Below are positions 53,363 through 64,000 of a stretch of DNA of 64,000 nt, piece by piece. This DNA is from Chrysomallon squamiferum (Eukaryota; Mollusca; Gastropoda; Neomphalida; Peltospiridae): assembly GCA_012295275.1 (NCBI GenBank), contig CM022676.1, forward strand, positions 15,841,751 to 15,905,750. The letters run 5' to 3'. Numbering within the stretch: the stretch's first letter is position 1; every line of letters begins with the position of its first letter. A program made the position numbers and the translations under genes. Under the pieces are notes generated by a model. It worked only from the letters and a program-made list of their open reading frames with translations, was not told the origin of the DNA and did no database searches.

Positions 53363-54544
53363 TCACGTAAACCCAGCAAACATTTGAAAATTATAGTTAG
53401 AGTTTATCAGATCAGTTAGCACTTTGTTTTCACAGTTTGCCCACATCGGGGGTCGAACCGCCGACCAGCTGGTCCTTCCAGAATTTCTACAGTTAGTATT
53501 CCACCTGTTCTGTGAACCGTGGAATATTTCTTGTTTTCCTTTCATAGTCGAGAAATCTGGAGTAAGTTCAGGGCATCTATAGTAGTCTGAGTCTGCGGGA
53601 TAAACGTATTCTTCAGTAACATTTAACGTAATAGGGCGGAATTTTCTTTCGGAGGTAGAATTCAACTGCTTTGGTCCTGTTTTACGAATAACACGCTTGT
53701 CCGAGTGCAGTGTAGAAACAGCCGGTTCTAAATTTATCCTTGAAGTATCAGAAGAGAGGGAACTGCTAGAAGTAAATTCATCAAATCCGCTAGAAAAAGA
53801 TGACAAACTAGAATGTCGTCTTACGTTTTGTAGTTTAGTTCTGTCTGTTGTATCTGCAGTACTGGTGCGCTGTGAACTGCGGTTAGATTTACACACAAAG
53901 AATGTATCATATTTTAAAACAGCAGGGGTAGATAACTCTGAGAGGTTGTTACTGTAAAATTCATTCTCGAAAGTGTTTACTTTGTTACGAAGTGGAAATA
54001 TAATTGACTTTTGAGATTCTTTTGCATCTTGTCTGAAATACTTTCTCAGTGATCGTTTCTTACACCAGGCGGCGCTGTTGCATTCTGTTTCTCTAGAGCT
54101 GTAGCTTCCGCTTTCTTTCGAAGTTGCAGACACGAGAAATGTTGAAAACTCCCCGGCTCCACTGAGATCGAACTCGTACCACGGTTCATCGTAATCGTCA
54201 TCACTGAGAGACGGAGTTCTCTCCCTTATCAACACTGTAGGATTGTTCTGCCGTCCATCTTGATTTCCTTGTATTTGTTCTGATTGTTTTATGTTTGTAC
54301 ATTTTTCTTCAAGTGGACGTCTGCTATTAATCACTTTGCTTTGTCTGCTTCCCAGTTTCTTGCGTTTACCAGCATTTTCTCTGTTTGCTCTGGGTAGTAA
54401 GTCTTCGTCTGTGACGTCATCGATTACGTCATAAATATGATAAGGATCTTCTTCCAGGTGGCTAGGAATTAGATCAACAGTCTTGAGAATTTCTTTCGAT
54501 TTAGATTTTTTTGTAGTTTTCTGTTTCTTCATCCATCGCCACAT
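53363..54544 (-). CDS. MWRW family protein R1, unrecognised, intact
   Basis: 393 codons in one exon; ATG at 54542-54544 lies shortly after acceptor AATTTCAG (intron 54551-55090, 540 bp, in the 5' UTR). I recognise no domain. No signal peptide or membrane segment. The N-terminus is basic (MWRWMKKQKTTKKSKSKE). Conserved blocks: YHIYDVIDDVTDED near residue 35, DDDYDEPWYEFDLSGAGE near residue 115, RRHSSLSSFSSGFDEF near residue 240 (contains a basophilic-kinase-like RRHS), and YYRCPEL..DFS plus NRWNTNCRNSGRTSW near the end. Much of the rest is Ser/Lys/Glu-rich and probably disordered. A cytoplasmic or nuclear location is inferred. Four copies in this window. Confidence 0.8.
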   Translation of the reverse strand: MWRWMKKQKTTKKSKSKEILKTVDLIPSHLEEDPYHIYDVIDDVTDEDLLPRANRENAGKRKKLGSRQSKVINSRRPLEEKCTNIKQSEQIQGNQDGRQNNPTVLIRERTPSLSDDDYDEPWYEFDLSGAGEFSTFLVSATSKESGSYSSRETECNSAAWCKKRSLRKYFRQDAKESQKSIIFPLRNKVNTFENEFYSNNLSELSTPAVLKYDTFFVCKSNRSSQRTSTADTTDRTKLQNVRRHSSLSSFSSGFDEFTSSSSLSSDTSRINLEPAVSTLHSDKRVIRKTGPKQLNSTSERKFRPITLNVTEEYVYPADSDYYRCPELTPDFSTMKGKQEIFHGSQNRWNTNCRNSGRTSWSAVRPPMWANCENKVLTDLINSNYNFQMFAGFT

Positions 54545-54689
54545 TTTCTACTGAAATTAAAAACACACACAGAAAAAACAAAAACAAAAATGAATATAGA
54601 AATAAATAAAATAATATGACCAATATTTATAAATGGAAGTTAATGAATATAATGAAAAAGACTACAACAACCACACAGAATAACACTAC

Positions 54690-54765
54690 TACTATTACTG
54701 TAACTACTATTACTACTACTACTACTACAACTATTACTACTACTACTACTACTACTACTAATTAC
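54690..54765. repeat. (ACT)n tract in the MWRW R1 leader intron
   Basis: ACT with ATT triplets; equivalents at 58885-58972 (R2) and 62540-62630 (R3). Plus-strand Thr-rich frames of 63-71 codons here are repeat artefacts. Confidence 0.9.
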
Positions 54766-55090
54766 ACGAAAAAGAAAAATAAATATTTATTACTGCATAC
54801 TGTGTAAAGCAATTTAAGAAGGTGAAATATTTTGGGAGACTGTATACGGAACATTAACGTATGCACACCGACATACACACGTTCAGATTTACATCTATTG
54901 GAAAAAGAAAGCACCGATTTCTTAGTTAAAACTTAAAAGAAGCATTTGCCTTAATTTATTTTCTTAATATTTTTTTGTTCCTGTGCTAATCTGTGTTTTA
55001 GTATTTCGGTAATTCTCTGACGCTTACTTTTAAAGAACGGATTAGATACCTTTTTAATTGAATAAGAGCAACTAAACCGATTTGACTTAC

Positions 55091-55340
55091 CTCAAATTAG
55101 AAGAAAAAACTATGAGAATTATTGCAGTATGTCATGTGGAATCAAGAATAAGTTCACTCAATCTTGTGTGTCATTCATTGTCAATCAAAATGAACTCTCA
55201 GACTTATATTTAAACTTACTTCTTGTTATTTTATCAATTCACCAATCAGAGCCAACTTTACTTACACCCAGCCAATCACTGCCTACAATAATATTACGTA
55301 ACCTTAATATGTTTACTCCTTAATATTGTCGCCGCCATTT
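55091..55340 (-). promoter_or_regulatory. Promoter and 5' UTR exon of MWRW R1
   Basis: Minus-strand order: GGCGGC/ATGGCGGC-like element (55331-55340), two CCAAT boxes written on plus at 55272-55276 and 55242-55246, TATA-like TTTAAATATAAG (about 55203-55215), 5' UTR, donor GAG|GTAAGT with exon end at 55091. The order is shared with the L and R3 copies. Confidence 0.6.
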
Positions 55341-55617
55341 GTGTTTTCTACGTTTACAAATGTCTGCGAACATGAAAGGTGATTTCGGTGAAGGTCAAAG
55401 AGAATGAGTGAGATTAAACGATGTGGCGTGGCTAGTTAATTGACACGTTTTTGTAAGAGTTTAGTTATTCTCACTTTGCTTTTTTCAAATTCTCACAGTT
55501 TTTACACTCTTGAAATGAGGCCATCAGAAATAATCTGATTTTTGTCGCCCTTTTTACTACGTGTTAATTTCTAATTCAGTAACTATTTAGTCATATGAAA
55601 GCTTTATTCTTACAAAC

Positions 55618-55695
55618 ATAATAATAATAATAATAAGAAGAAGAAGAAGAAAAAGAAGAAGAAGAAGAAGAAGAAGAAGAAGAAGGAGAAGAAGA
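55618..55695. repeat. (AAT)n(AAG)n tract
   Basis: AAT then AAG triplets upstream of MWRW R1; recurs at 63902-63960 upstream of R3. The following 55700-56290 is noncoding and matches 59456-59990. Confidence 0.9.
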
Positions 55696-56304
55696 ACATT
55701 TTCTTTATATATTTTCGTAATGACACTCTAAAACAAAAACTAATAGTCATTGAAAGGTAAATAACACAATTATTTAAAAGTGGATCTGTGAAAATAGTTG
55801 ATGACAGTATATGTTTCTTTTTTCTATATGTTTAGTTGTTTAAAAAGAAAGAAAAAGTGTATTATTACTGTACAGTATCGTGCTTATGATGTAGATTGAT
55901 TTTTGAAATGCATCAATTAACACTATTCTTAAAAAAAAAAAAATTTCAGTCATATTAATTAAATATTTAAAACACAACTCTTATTATTTCTTTGACCTCT
56001 TTGCTGAGGTGCTTTCATTAACCGGTGTAAAACACAGGTTATGTCTCTGTAAAACGAGATCTCAGTAAAGCAAACATCACACCAACACTGACAATGCATT
56101 TATCGTCATAAGCAGTAGGATTACAATCAACGTTAGTTGTCTTCTTTTAAACAGTTAAAGAAAGAAAAATATAGACAATACTGCAAAAAATAATTCTAAA
56201 ACGTAGGAATAAACCACGGTGCCTGTTGGAGGTTTCCCTCTCTCTCTCTCTGCTTCTTTGTCTATCGATCTCCATTTCTGTCACTTTATTTCTCCATCCC
56301 TCCG

Positions 56305-56436
<132 letters not shown>

Positions 56437-56540
56437 TCACTCTGTACAGCAACTCAGTAGGAAATAATGATCTCTCTCTCTGTCTGTCTCTGTCACTGTT
56501 TCTGTCTCTGTCTCTCTCTCATGTATTCACTCTGTTACAG

Positions 56541-57013
56541 CAACTCAGTATGAAATAATGACCGCGCCCACTGCAGATGATCTTCTGTGGAGACGCTCCA
56601 GCTGTAAATTTATTACGCAGGATGACTTCACAGCAGGAAACCTGCGTTCACCTCAACCTGCAGGATCCATCGAAATGTTCACGCTTAAAATGACACGAGG
56701 CAAAAACGCCAACGCTAGTTTTGTTTTCACCATCCGTGCCTTGGACGACGTGGGCCACGTTGGCGACTTCTCAAACTTCGCCACGGCGGGTTTCGGTTTC
56801 GTTCCTGATTACGTGGACCCGGCATACTCGGAAATAGTTCAACATCCGGTAGCGCAGGAAGTGACTCTTTCCCACAGTGAAAAGATTGTAATAGCGTCTG
56901 TCGTTGGTTCTTTCACAGTCTTGCTGGCTCTTGTTATAATTGTTTCTTTCTTTCTCTACATCTGTTCTCGAAAATCATCAGAGTCACTGAGTGAAAAAAG
57001 CCTTGCTGTTTAA
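56541..57013 (+). CDS. CLCA-like last exon, copy 1
   Basis: Acceptor TTACAG at 56540; phase leaves CA then [14 protein letters not shown]. Matches the C-terminal FN3-like region of calcium-activated chloride channel regulators (xYEIRxS..DL, later [11 protein letters not shown], then [19 protein letters not shown]). A transmembrane segment follows ([20 protein letters not shown] then VSFFLYIC), a short basic and Ser-rich tail, and TAA at 57011-57013, with AATAAA overlapping the stop. CLCA proteins are secreted or membrane-tethered metalloproteases that modulate chloride conductance. Only this exon is in the window; the protease and VWA parts are not seen upstream, where the neighbour is the antisense MWRW gene and the SRCR receptor. 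Confidence 0.75.
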
Positions 57014-57014
<1 letters not shown>

Positions 57015-57076
<62 letters not shown>

Positions 57077-57105
57077 ATACATAAATAAATAAATAAATAA
57101 ACGTG
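57015..57105. repeat. (AATA)n after CLCA copy 1
   Basis: Tetranucleotide run starting at the stop codon; a shorter equivalent follows copy 2 at 60711-60755. The spacer on to 57520 is noncoding and matches 60756-61177. Confidence 0.95.
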
Positions 57106-57556
57106 AAATATTGGAAAAGATTACAGGTTAATCAGTATGCGTGATTATTCCTATATATTGGAATATTATTAAGTATAAGTCTTTATTCCTGCAGATTCAC
57201 CGATTAATAAATAGTATCTATTATTATGTGATATTAACTGATTTATAAACATGAGCTATTACTTATTACCTTTTAGATTAATTGATTAATAAACGTTTTC
57301 TTTATTAATCCTAGATACTGATGAATTATCGAACTTTTCAGATCAATTAGAGAGACTGACAGAACGTTATTAAATACTCGCACGATTAAATGATTAATTA
57401 GTATTTCTGAATATTTGAAGAGATTAACGGACTAATGAATAAAATGAGACTGTGATAACTTTTTAATGTTTTATCAGTAAATTTTAAACAATATTGTGCA
57501 GATACAAAGAGTTTTTCTTGTCTAACATTCAGTTTGACAGAATTTTTAGTAAACTG

Positions 57557-58729
57557 TCACGTAAACCCAGCAAACATTTGAAAATTATAGTTAGAGTTTA
57601 TCAGATCAGTTAGCACTTTGTTTTCACAGTTTGCCCACATCGGGGGTCGAACCGCCGACCAGCTGATCCTTCCAGAATTTCTACAGTTAGTATTCCACCT
57701 GTTCTGTGAACCGTGCACTATTTCTTGTTTTACTTTCACAATCGAGAAATCTGGAATAAGTTCAGGGCATCTATAGTAGACTGAGTCAACGGGATAAACG
57801 TATTCTTGACTAACATTTAACATAATAGGGTGGAGGTTTGTTTCGGAGGTAGAATTCAACTGCTTTGGTCCTGTTTTACGAATAACAGGCTTGTCCGAGT
57901 GCAGTGTAGAAACAGCCGGTTCTACATTTATCCTTGAAGTATCAGAAGAGAGGGAACTGCTAGAAGTAAATTCATCAAATCCGCTAGAAAAAGATGACAA
58001 ATTAGAATGTCGTCTTACGTTTTGTAGTTTAGTTCTGTCTGTTGTATCTGCAGTACTGGTGCGCAGTGAACTGCGGTTAGATTTACACACAAAGAATGTA
58101 TCAGATTTTAAAACAGCAGGGATAGATAACTCTGAGAGATTGTTACTGTTAAATTCATTGTCGAAAGTGTTTACGTTGTTACGAAGTGGAAATATAATTG
58201 ACTTTTGGGATTCTTTTGCATCTTGTCTGAAAGACTTTCTCAGTGATCGTTTCTTATACAAGGCGGCTTTGTTGAATTCAGTTTTTCTAGAGCTATAGCT
58301 TCCGCTTTCTTTCGAAGTTCCAGACACGAGAAATTTTGACAACTCTCCGGCTCCACTGAGATCAAACTCGTACCACGGTTCATCGTAATCGTCATCACTG
58401 AGACACGGAGTTCTCTCCCTTGTCAACACTGTAGCAGTGTTCAGCCGTCCATCTTGATTTTCTTGTATTTGTTCTGGTTGTTTTATCTTTGTACATTTTT
58501 CTTCAAGTGAATGTCTGCTACTAAACACTTTGCTTTCTTTTCTTCCCAGTTTCTTGCGTTTACCAACATTTTCTCTATTTGTATTGGATGGTAAGTCTTC
58601 GACTGTGACGTCATCGATTACGTGATAAATATGATAAGGATCTTCCTCCAGGATGCTAGGAATTAGATCAACAGTCTTTAGAATTTCTTTCGATTTCGAT
58701 TTTTTGTATTTTTCTCTTTCTTCATCCAT
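57557..58729 (-). CDS. MWRW family protein R2, altered start, probably decaying
   Basis: The body is open and collinear with R1 and R3 (YHIYHVIDDVTVEDLP, DDDYDEPWYEFDLSGAGE, RRHSNLSSFSSGFDEF, same C-terminus). The ancestral start reads ATG TAG (TGG to TAG at codon 2). One A is missing in the following A-run, which puts the body in frame with another ATG at 58727-58729 (MDEEREKYKKSKSKE), about 390 codons. The promoter and 5' UTR exon seen for L, R1 and R3 are missing: upstream DNA runs into a (CT)n tract at 59262-59435 and then resumes at sequence matching 55750. Probably not expressed normally; an assembly collapse at the CT tract is the alternative. Confidence 0.65.
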   Translation of the reverse strand: MDEEREKYKKSKSKEILKTVDLIPSILEEDPYHIYHVIDDVTVEDLPSNTNRENVGKRKKLGRKESKVFSSRHSLEEKCTKIKQPEQIQENQDGRLNTATVLTRERTPCLSDDDYDEPWYEFDLSGAGELSKFLVSGTSKESGSYSSRKTEFNKAALYKKRSLRKSFRQDAKESQKSIIFPLRNNVNTFDNEFNSNNLSELSIPAVLKSDTFFVCKSNRSSLRTSTADTTDRTKLQNVRRHSNLSSFSSGFDEFTSSSSLSSDTSRINVEPAVSTLHSDKPVIRKTGPKQLNSTSETNLHPIMLNVSQEYVYPVDSVYYRCPELIPDFSIVKVKQEIVHGSQNRWNTNCRNSGRISWSAVRPPMWANCENKVLTDLINSNYNFQMFAGFT

Positions 58730-59261
58730 CGCTACATTTTCTACTGAAATTAAAAACACACACACACACACACAAAAAAAAAAAAAAATTAATATTCAAA
58801 TAAATAAAATAATATGACCAATATTTATAAATGGAAGTTAATGAATATAATGAAAAAGACTACAACAACCACACAGAATAACACTACTAGTATTACTGTA
58901 ACTACTACTAGTACTGCTACTACTACTACTACTACTACAACTATTACTACTACTACTACTACTAGTACTACTAATTACATGAAAAGGAAAAATAAATATT
59001 TATTACTGCATACTGTCTAAAGAAATTTAAGAAGGTGAACTATTTTGGGAGACTGTGTACGGAACATTAACGTATACACAGAGACATACACACGTTCAGA
59101 TATACATCTATTGGAAAAAGAAAGCACCGATTTCTTAATTAAAACTTAAAAGAAGCATTTATCTTAATTCTTTTTTTTTTAGTATTATATTTTTTCCTGT
59201 ACTAATCTCTGTTTTATTATTTCGGTAATTCTCTGACGCTTAATTTTAAAGATCGGAATAC

Positions 59262-59439
<178 letters not shown>

Positions 59440-60014
59440 GAATAACACAATTATTAGGTAAATAACACAATTATTTAAAAGTGGATCTGTGAAAATAGTT
59501 GATGACAGTATATGTTTCTTTCTTCTTTATGTTTAGTTGTTTAAAAAGAAAGAAAAAGTGTATTATTACTGTACAGTATCGTGCTTATGATGTAGATTGA
59601 TTTTTGAAATGCATCAATTAACACTATTCTTAAAAAAAAAAAAATCAGTCATATTAATTAAATATTTAAAACACAACTCTTATTATTTCTTTGACCTCTT
59701 TGCTGAGGTGCTTTCATTAACCGGTGTAAAACACAGATTATGTCTCTGTAAAACGAGATCTCAGTAAAGCAAACATCACATCAACAACACCGACAATGCA
59801 TTTATCGTCATAAGCAGTAGGATTACAATCAACGTTAGTTGTCTTCTTTTAAACAGTTAAAGAAAGAAAAATATAGACAATACTGCAAAAAATAATTCTA
59901 AAACGTAGGAATAAACCACGGTGCCTGTTGGAGGTTTCCCTCTCTCTCTCTCTGCTTCTTTGTCTATCGATCTCCATTTCTGTCACTTTATTTCTCCATC
60001 CCTCCGTCCGTCTC

Positions 60015-60132
<118 letters not shown>

Positions 60133-60237
60133 TCACTCTGTTACAGCAACTCAGTACGAAATAATGATCTCTCTCTCTGTCTGTCTCTGTCACTGTTTCT
60201 GTCTCTGTCTCTCTCTCATGTATTCACTCTGTTACAG

Positions 60238-60710
60238 CAACTCAGTATGAAATAATGACCGCGCCCACTGCAGATGATCTTCTGTGGAGACGCTCCAGCT
60301 GTAAATTTATTACGCAGGATGACGTCACAGCAGGAAACCTGCGTTCACCTCAACCTGCAGGATCCATCGAAATGTTCACGCTTAAAATGACACGAGCCAA
60401 AAACGCCAACGCTAGTTTTGTTTTCACCATCCGTGCCTTGGACGACGTGGGCCACGTTGGTGACTTCTCAAACTTCGCCACGGCGGGTTTCGGTTTCGTT
60501 CCTGATTACGTGGACCCGGCATACTCGGAAATAGTTCAACATCCGGTAGCGCAGGAAGCGACGCTTTCCAACAGTGAGAAGATTGTAATAGCGTCTGTCG
60601 TTGGTTCTTTCACAGTCTTGCTGGCTCTTGTTATAATTGTTTCTTTCTTTCTCTACATCTGTTCTCGAAAATCATTAGAGACACTGAGTGAAAAAAGCCT
60701 TGCTGTTTAA
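60238..60710 (+). CDS. CLCA-like last exon, copy 2
   Basis: Same acceptor, phase and length as copy 1, with six residue differences over the 151 codons from ATG (for example DDV for DDF, RAK for RGK, EATLSN for EVTLSH). The transmembrane segment is identical. Stop TAA 60708-60710. An extra upstream acceptor-like copy (TTACAG at 60141-60146) precedes it. Confidence 0.75.
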
Positions 60711-60753
<43 letters not shown>

Positions 60754-61209
60754 ACGTGAAATATTGGAAAAGATTACAGGTTAATAAGTATGCGTGATTA
60801 TTCCTATATATTGGAATATTATTAAGCATAAGTCTTTATTCCTGCAGATTCACCGATTAATAAATATTATTTCTTATTATGTGATATTAACGGATTTATA
60901 AACATGAGCTATTACTTATTACCTTTTAGATTAATTGATTAATAAACGTTTTCTTTATTAATCCTAGATACTGATGAATTATCGAACTTTTCAGATCAAT
61001 TAGAGAGACTGACAGAACATTATTAAATACACGCACGAGTAAATGATTAATTAGTATTTCTGAATATTTGAAGAGATTAACAGACTAATGAATAAAATGA
61101 GACTGTGATAACGTTTTAATGTTTTATTAGTAAACTTTAAACAAGATTGGGTAGATACAAAGAGTTTTTCTTGTCTAACATTCAGTTTGACAGAATTTTT
61201 AGTAAACTG

Positions 61210-62391
61210 TCACGTAAACCCAGCAAACATTTGAAAATTGTAGTTAGAGTTTACCAGATCAGTTAGCACTTTGTTTTCAGAGTTTGCCCACATCGGGGGT
61301 CGAACCGCCGACCAGCTGGTCCTTCCAGAATTTCTACAGTTAGTATTCCACCTGTTCTGTGAACCGTGCACTATTTCTTGTTTTACTTTCACAGTCGAGA
61401 AATCTGGAGTAAGTTCTGGGCATCTATAGTAGACTGAGTCAACGGGATAAACGTATTCTTCACTAACATTTAATGTAATAGGGAGGAATTTTCTTTCGGA
61501 GGTAGAATTCAAATGTTTTGGTCCTGTTTTACGAATCACACGCTTGTGCGAGTGCAATGTACAAACAGCCGGTTCTACATTTATCCTTGAAGTATCAGAA
61601 GACAGGGAACTGCTAGAAGTAAATTCATCAAATCCGCTAGAAAAAGATGACAAACTAGAATGTCGTCTGCCGTTTTGTAGTTTAGTTCTGTCTGTTGTAT
61701 CTGCAGTACTGGTGCGCAGTGAACTGCGGTTAGATTTACACACAAAGAATGTATCAGATTTTAAAACAGCAGGGGTAGATAACTCTGAGAGGTTGTTACT
61801 GTTAAATTCATTCTCGAAAGTGTTTACGTTGTTACGAAGTGGAAATATAATTGACTTTTGGGATTCTTTTGCATCTTGTCTGAAAGACTTTCTCAGTGAT
61901 CGTTTCTTACACAAGGTGGCGTTGTTGCATTGAGTTTCTCTAGAGCTATAGCTTCCGCTTTCTTTCGAAGTTCCAGACACGAGAAATTTTGACAACTCTC
62001 CGGCTCCACTGAGATCAAACTCGTACCACGGTTCATCGTAATCGTCATCACTGAGACACGGAGTTCTCTCCCTTGTCATCACTGTAGGATTGTTCCGTCG
62101 TCCATTTTGATTTTCTTGTATTTGTTCTGGTTGTTTCGTCTTTGTACATTTTTCTTCAAGTGGATGTCTGCTACTAAACACTTTGCTTTCTCTTCTTCTC
62201 AGTTCCTTGCGTTTACCACCATTTTCTCTATTTGTATTGGGCGGTGAGTCTTCGACTGTGTCGTCATCGATTACGTCATAAATATGATAAGGATCTTCCT
62301 CCACGATGCTAGGAATTAGATCAACAGTCTTGAGAATTTCTTTCGATTTCGATTTTTTTGTATTTTTCTGTTTCTTCATCCATCGCCACAT
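61210..62391 (-). CDS. MWRW family protein R3, intact
   Basis: 393 codons, start MWRWMKKQKNTKKSKSKE at 62391, acceptor AATTTCAG just upstream. Intron 62398-63374 (977 bp), longer than R1 because of an insertion at about 62914-63330 ending in (GA)n. All family blocks are kept. Closest to R2 in the N-terminal third (for example SRH.LEEKCTK). Complete promoter at 63375-63622. Confidence 0.8.
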   Translation of the reverse strand: MWRWMKKQKNTKKSKSKEILKTVDLIPSIVEEDPYHIYDVIDDDTVEDSPPNTNRENGGKRKELRRRESKVFSSRHPLEEKCTKTKQPEQIQENQNGRRNNPTVMTRERTPCLSDDDYDEPWYEFDLSGAGELSKFLVSGTSKESGSYSSRETQCNNATLCKKRSLRKSFRQDAKESQKSIIFPLRNNVNTFENEFNSNNLSELSTPAVLKSDTFFVCKSNRSSLRTSTADTTDRTKLQNGRRHSSLSSFSSGFDEFTSSSSLSSDTSRINVEPAVCTLHSHKRVIRKTGPKHLNSTSERKFLPITLNVSEEYVYPVDSVYYRCPELTPDFSTVKVKQEIVHGSQNRWNTNCRNSGRTSWSAVRPPMWANSENKVLTDLVNSNYNFQMFAGFT

Positions 62392-62581
62392 TTTCTACTG
62401 AAATTAAAAACACACACAGAAAAAACAAAAACAAAAATGAATATAGAAATAAATAAAATAATATGACCAATATTTATAAATGGAAGTTAATGAATATAAT
62501 GAAAAAGCATACAACAACCACACAGAATAACACTACTGCTATTACTGTAACTACTACTAGTAGTGCTACTACTACTACTAT

Positions 62582-62631
<50 letters not shown>

Positions 62632-63229
62632 ATTACATGAAAAATAAAAATAAATATTTATTACTGCATACTCTCTAAAGAAATTTAAGAAGGTGAAATA
62701 TTTTGGGAGACTGTGTACGGAACATTAACGTATACGCACTGACATACACACGTTCAGATATACATCTCTTGGAAAAAGAAAGCAGTGATTTCTTAATTAA
62801 AACTTAAAAGAAGCATTTGCCTTAATTTATTTTCTTAATATTTTTTTGTTCCTGTGCTAATCTGTGTTTTAGTATTTCGATAATACTCTGACGCTTACTT
62901 TTAAAGAACGGATTAGTTCCGTCTAGACTGGTGTCTGTCTTGTGTATACTGAAAACACTTTGTACAGAGTAACATAATAATGCATTTAAAAAATTTGACA
63001 TCGATCTAGGCAAAGTTGTACGTGTTACTATGATAATTATGAAAAATCATACCCTCGTCTATATAACTAGTCTTTTATCACCATGTTCAACACAATTATT
63101 ATTATTAATACAACTGCTACCACTAGGAGTACTACTGTATTTTAAGTGTTTGTTGCTGCCAAATGAAGAAAAAGATACATGGACAAAATAATAGATAAGA
63201 AAAGGAAAAAAAAATACATTGACACAGAC

Positions 63230-63332
<103 letters not shown>

Positions 63333-63374
63333 CCTTTTTAATTGAATAAGAGCAACTAAACCGATTTGACTTAC

Positions 63375-63622
63375 CTCAAATTAGAAGAAAAAACTATGAG
63401 AATTATTGCAGCATGTCACGTGGAGTCAAGAATAAGTTCACTCAATCTTGTGTGTCATTCATTGTCAATCAAAATGAACTCTCAGACTTATATTTAAACT
63501 TACTTCTTGTTATTTTATCAATTCACCAATCAGAGCCAACTTTACTTACACCCAGCCAATCACTGCCTACAATAATATTACGTAACCTTAATATGTTTAC
63601 TCCTTAATATTGTCGCCGCCAT
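63375..63622 (-). promoter_or_regulatory. Promoter and 5' UTR exon of MWRW R3
   Basis: CCAAT on plus at 63556-63560 and 63526-63530, TATA-like element at about 63487-63499, GCCGCCAT at about 63615-63622, donor end at 63375. Nearly identical to R1. Confidence 0.6.
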
Positions 63623-64000
63623 TTGTGTTTTCTACCTTTACAAATGTCTGCGAACATGAAAGGTGATTTCGGTGAAGGTCAAAGAGAATGAGTGAGATTA
63701 AACGATGTGGCGTGGCTAGTTAATTGACACGTTTTTGTAAGAGTTTAGTTATTCTCACTTTGCTTTTTTCAAGTTCTCACAGTTTTTACACTCTTGAAAC
63801 GAGGCCATCAGAAATAATCTGATTTTTGTCGCCCTTTTTACTACGTGTTAATTTCTAATTCAGTAACTATTTAGTCATATGAAAGCTTTATTCTTAGAAA
63901 CATAATAATAATAATAATAAGAAGAAGAAGAAGAAGAAGAAGTAGAAGAAGGAGAAGAAGAATATTTTCTTTATATATTTTCGTAATGAAACTCTAACAC

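Noticed and set aside
53697-53957. Plus-strand frames antisense to the MWRW genes (also 57891-58298, 61544-61933 and 33681-33956 minus)
   Set aside because: Shadows of the conserved coding strand; no start or splice context of their own.
55129-55323. 64-codon frame conserved at 63413-63607
   Set aside because: It is the reverse strand of the duplicated MWRW promoter and 5' UTR; conservation comes from copy age and regulatory sequence.

Overview
This is AT-rich, microsatellite-dense eukaryotic DNA with GT-AG introns and animal extracellular domain families: proprotein convertase S8, Ig, SRCR, FN3 and the CLCA C-terminus. There are no operons or ribosome binding sites. I infer an invertebrate metazoan, probably a lophotrochozoan and perhaps a mollusc. 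The domain mix and repeat style suggest this, but nothing in the window proves it. Many long open frames here are read-throughs of (CT)n, (AGT)n or (ATT)n tracts and are not genes.

Layout. 0.1-3.9 kb (+): the front half of a furin/PC-like convertase, with prodomain and the Asp and His catalytic exons. One exon is duplicated without visible change, and a stop interrupts the frame before the catalytic Ser. 7.6-21.1 kb (+): three tandem copies of a two-Ig secreted or surface protein gene with unusual CxC pairs. Only the middle copy is intact. 22.5-23.8 kb: a decayed Ty3/gypsy-like retroelement, apparently with a copia-like domain order. 25.3-28.2 kb: a tandem duplication of about 1.5 kb carrying two orphan signal-peptide exons on the minus strand. 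28.4-30.2 kb (+): a string of broken Ig exons.

31.5-55.5 kb: a large inverted repeat around a 200-N gap (42406-42605). Each arm holds an SRCR-Ig-FN3 receptor gene pointing away from the centre and, further out, a single-coding-exon gene of a family I do not recognise (called MWRW here after its first four residues), pointing inward. Because the gap lies at the palindrome and the inner arms look nearly identical, two allelic contigs joined head to head are as likely as a true palindrome. 53.3-64.0 kb: the MWRW gene (minus strand) alternates in tandem with the last exon of a CLCA-like gene (plus strand), giving three MWRW and two CLCA copies.

Taken together this looks like a fast-evolving cluster of cell-surface recognition genes (Ig, SRCR, FN3) shaped by tandem duplication and decay. 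A lineage-specific intracellular-looking protein family (MWRW) is embedded in it. An immune role is inference from the domain types only.
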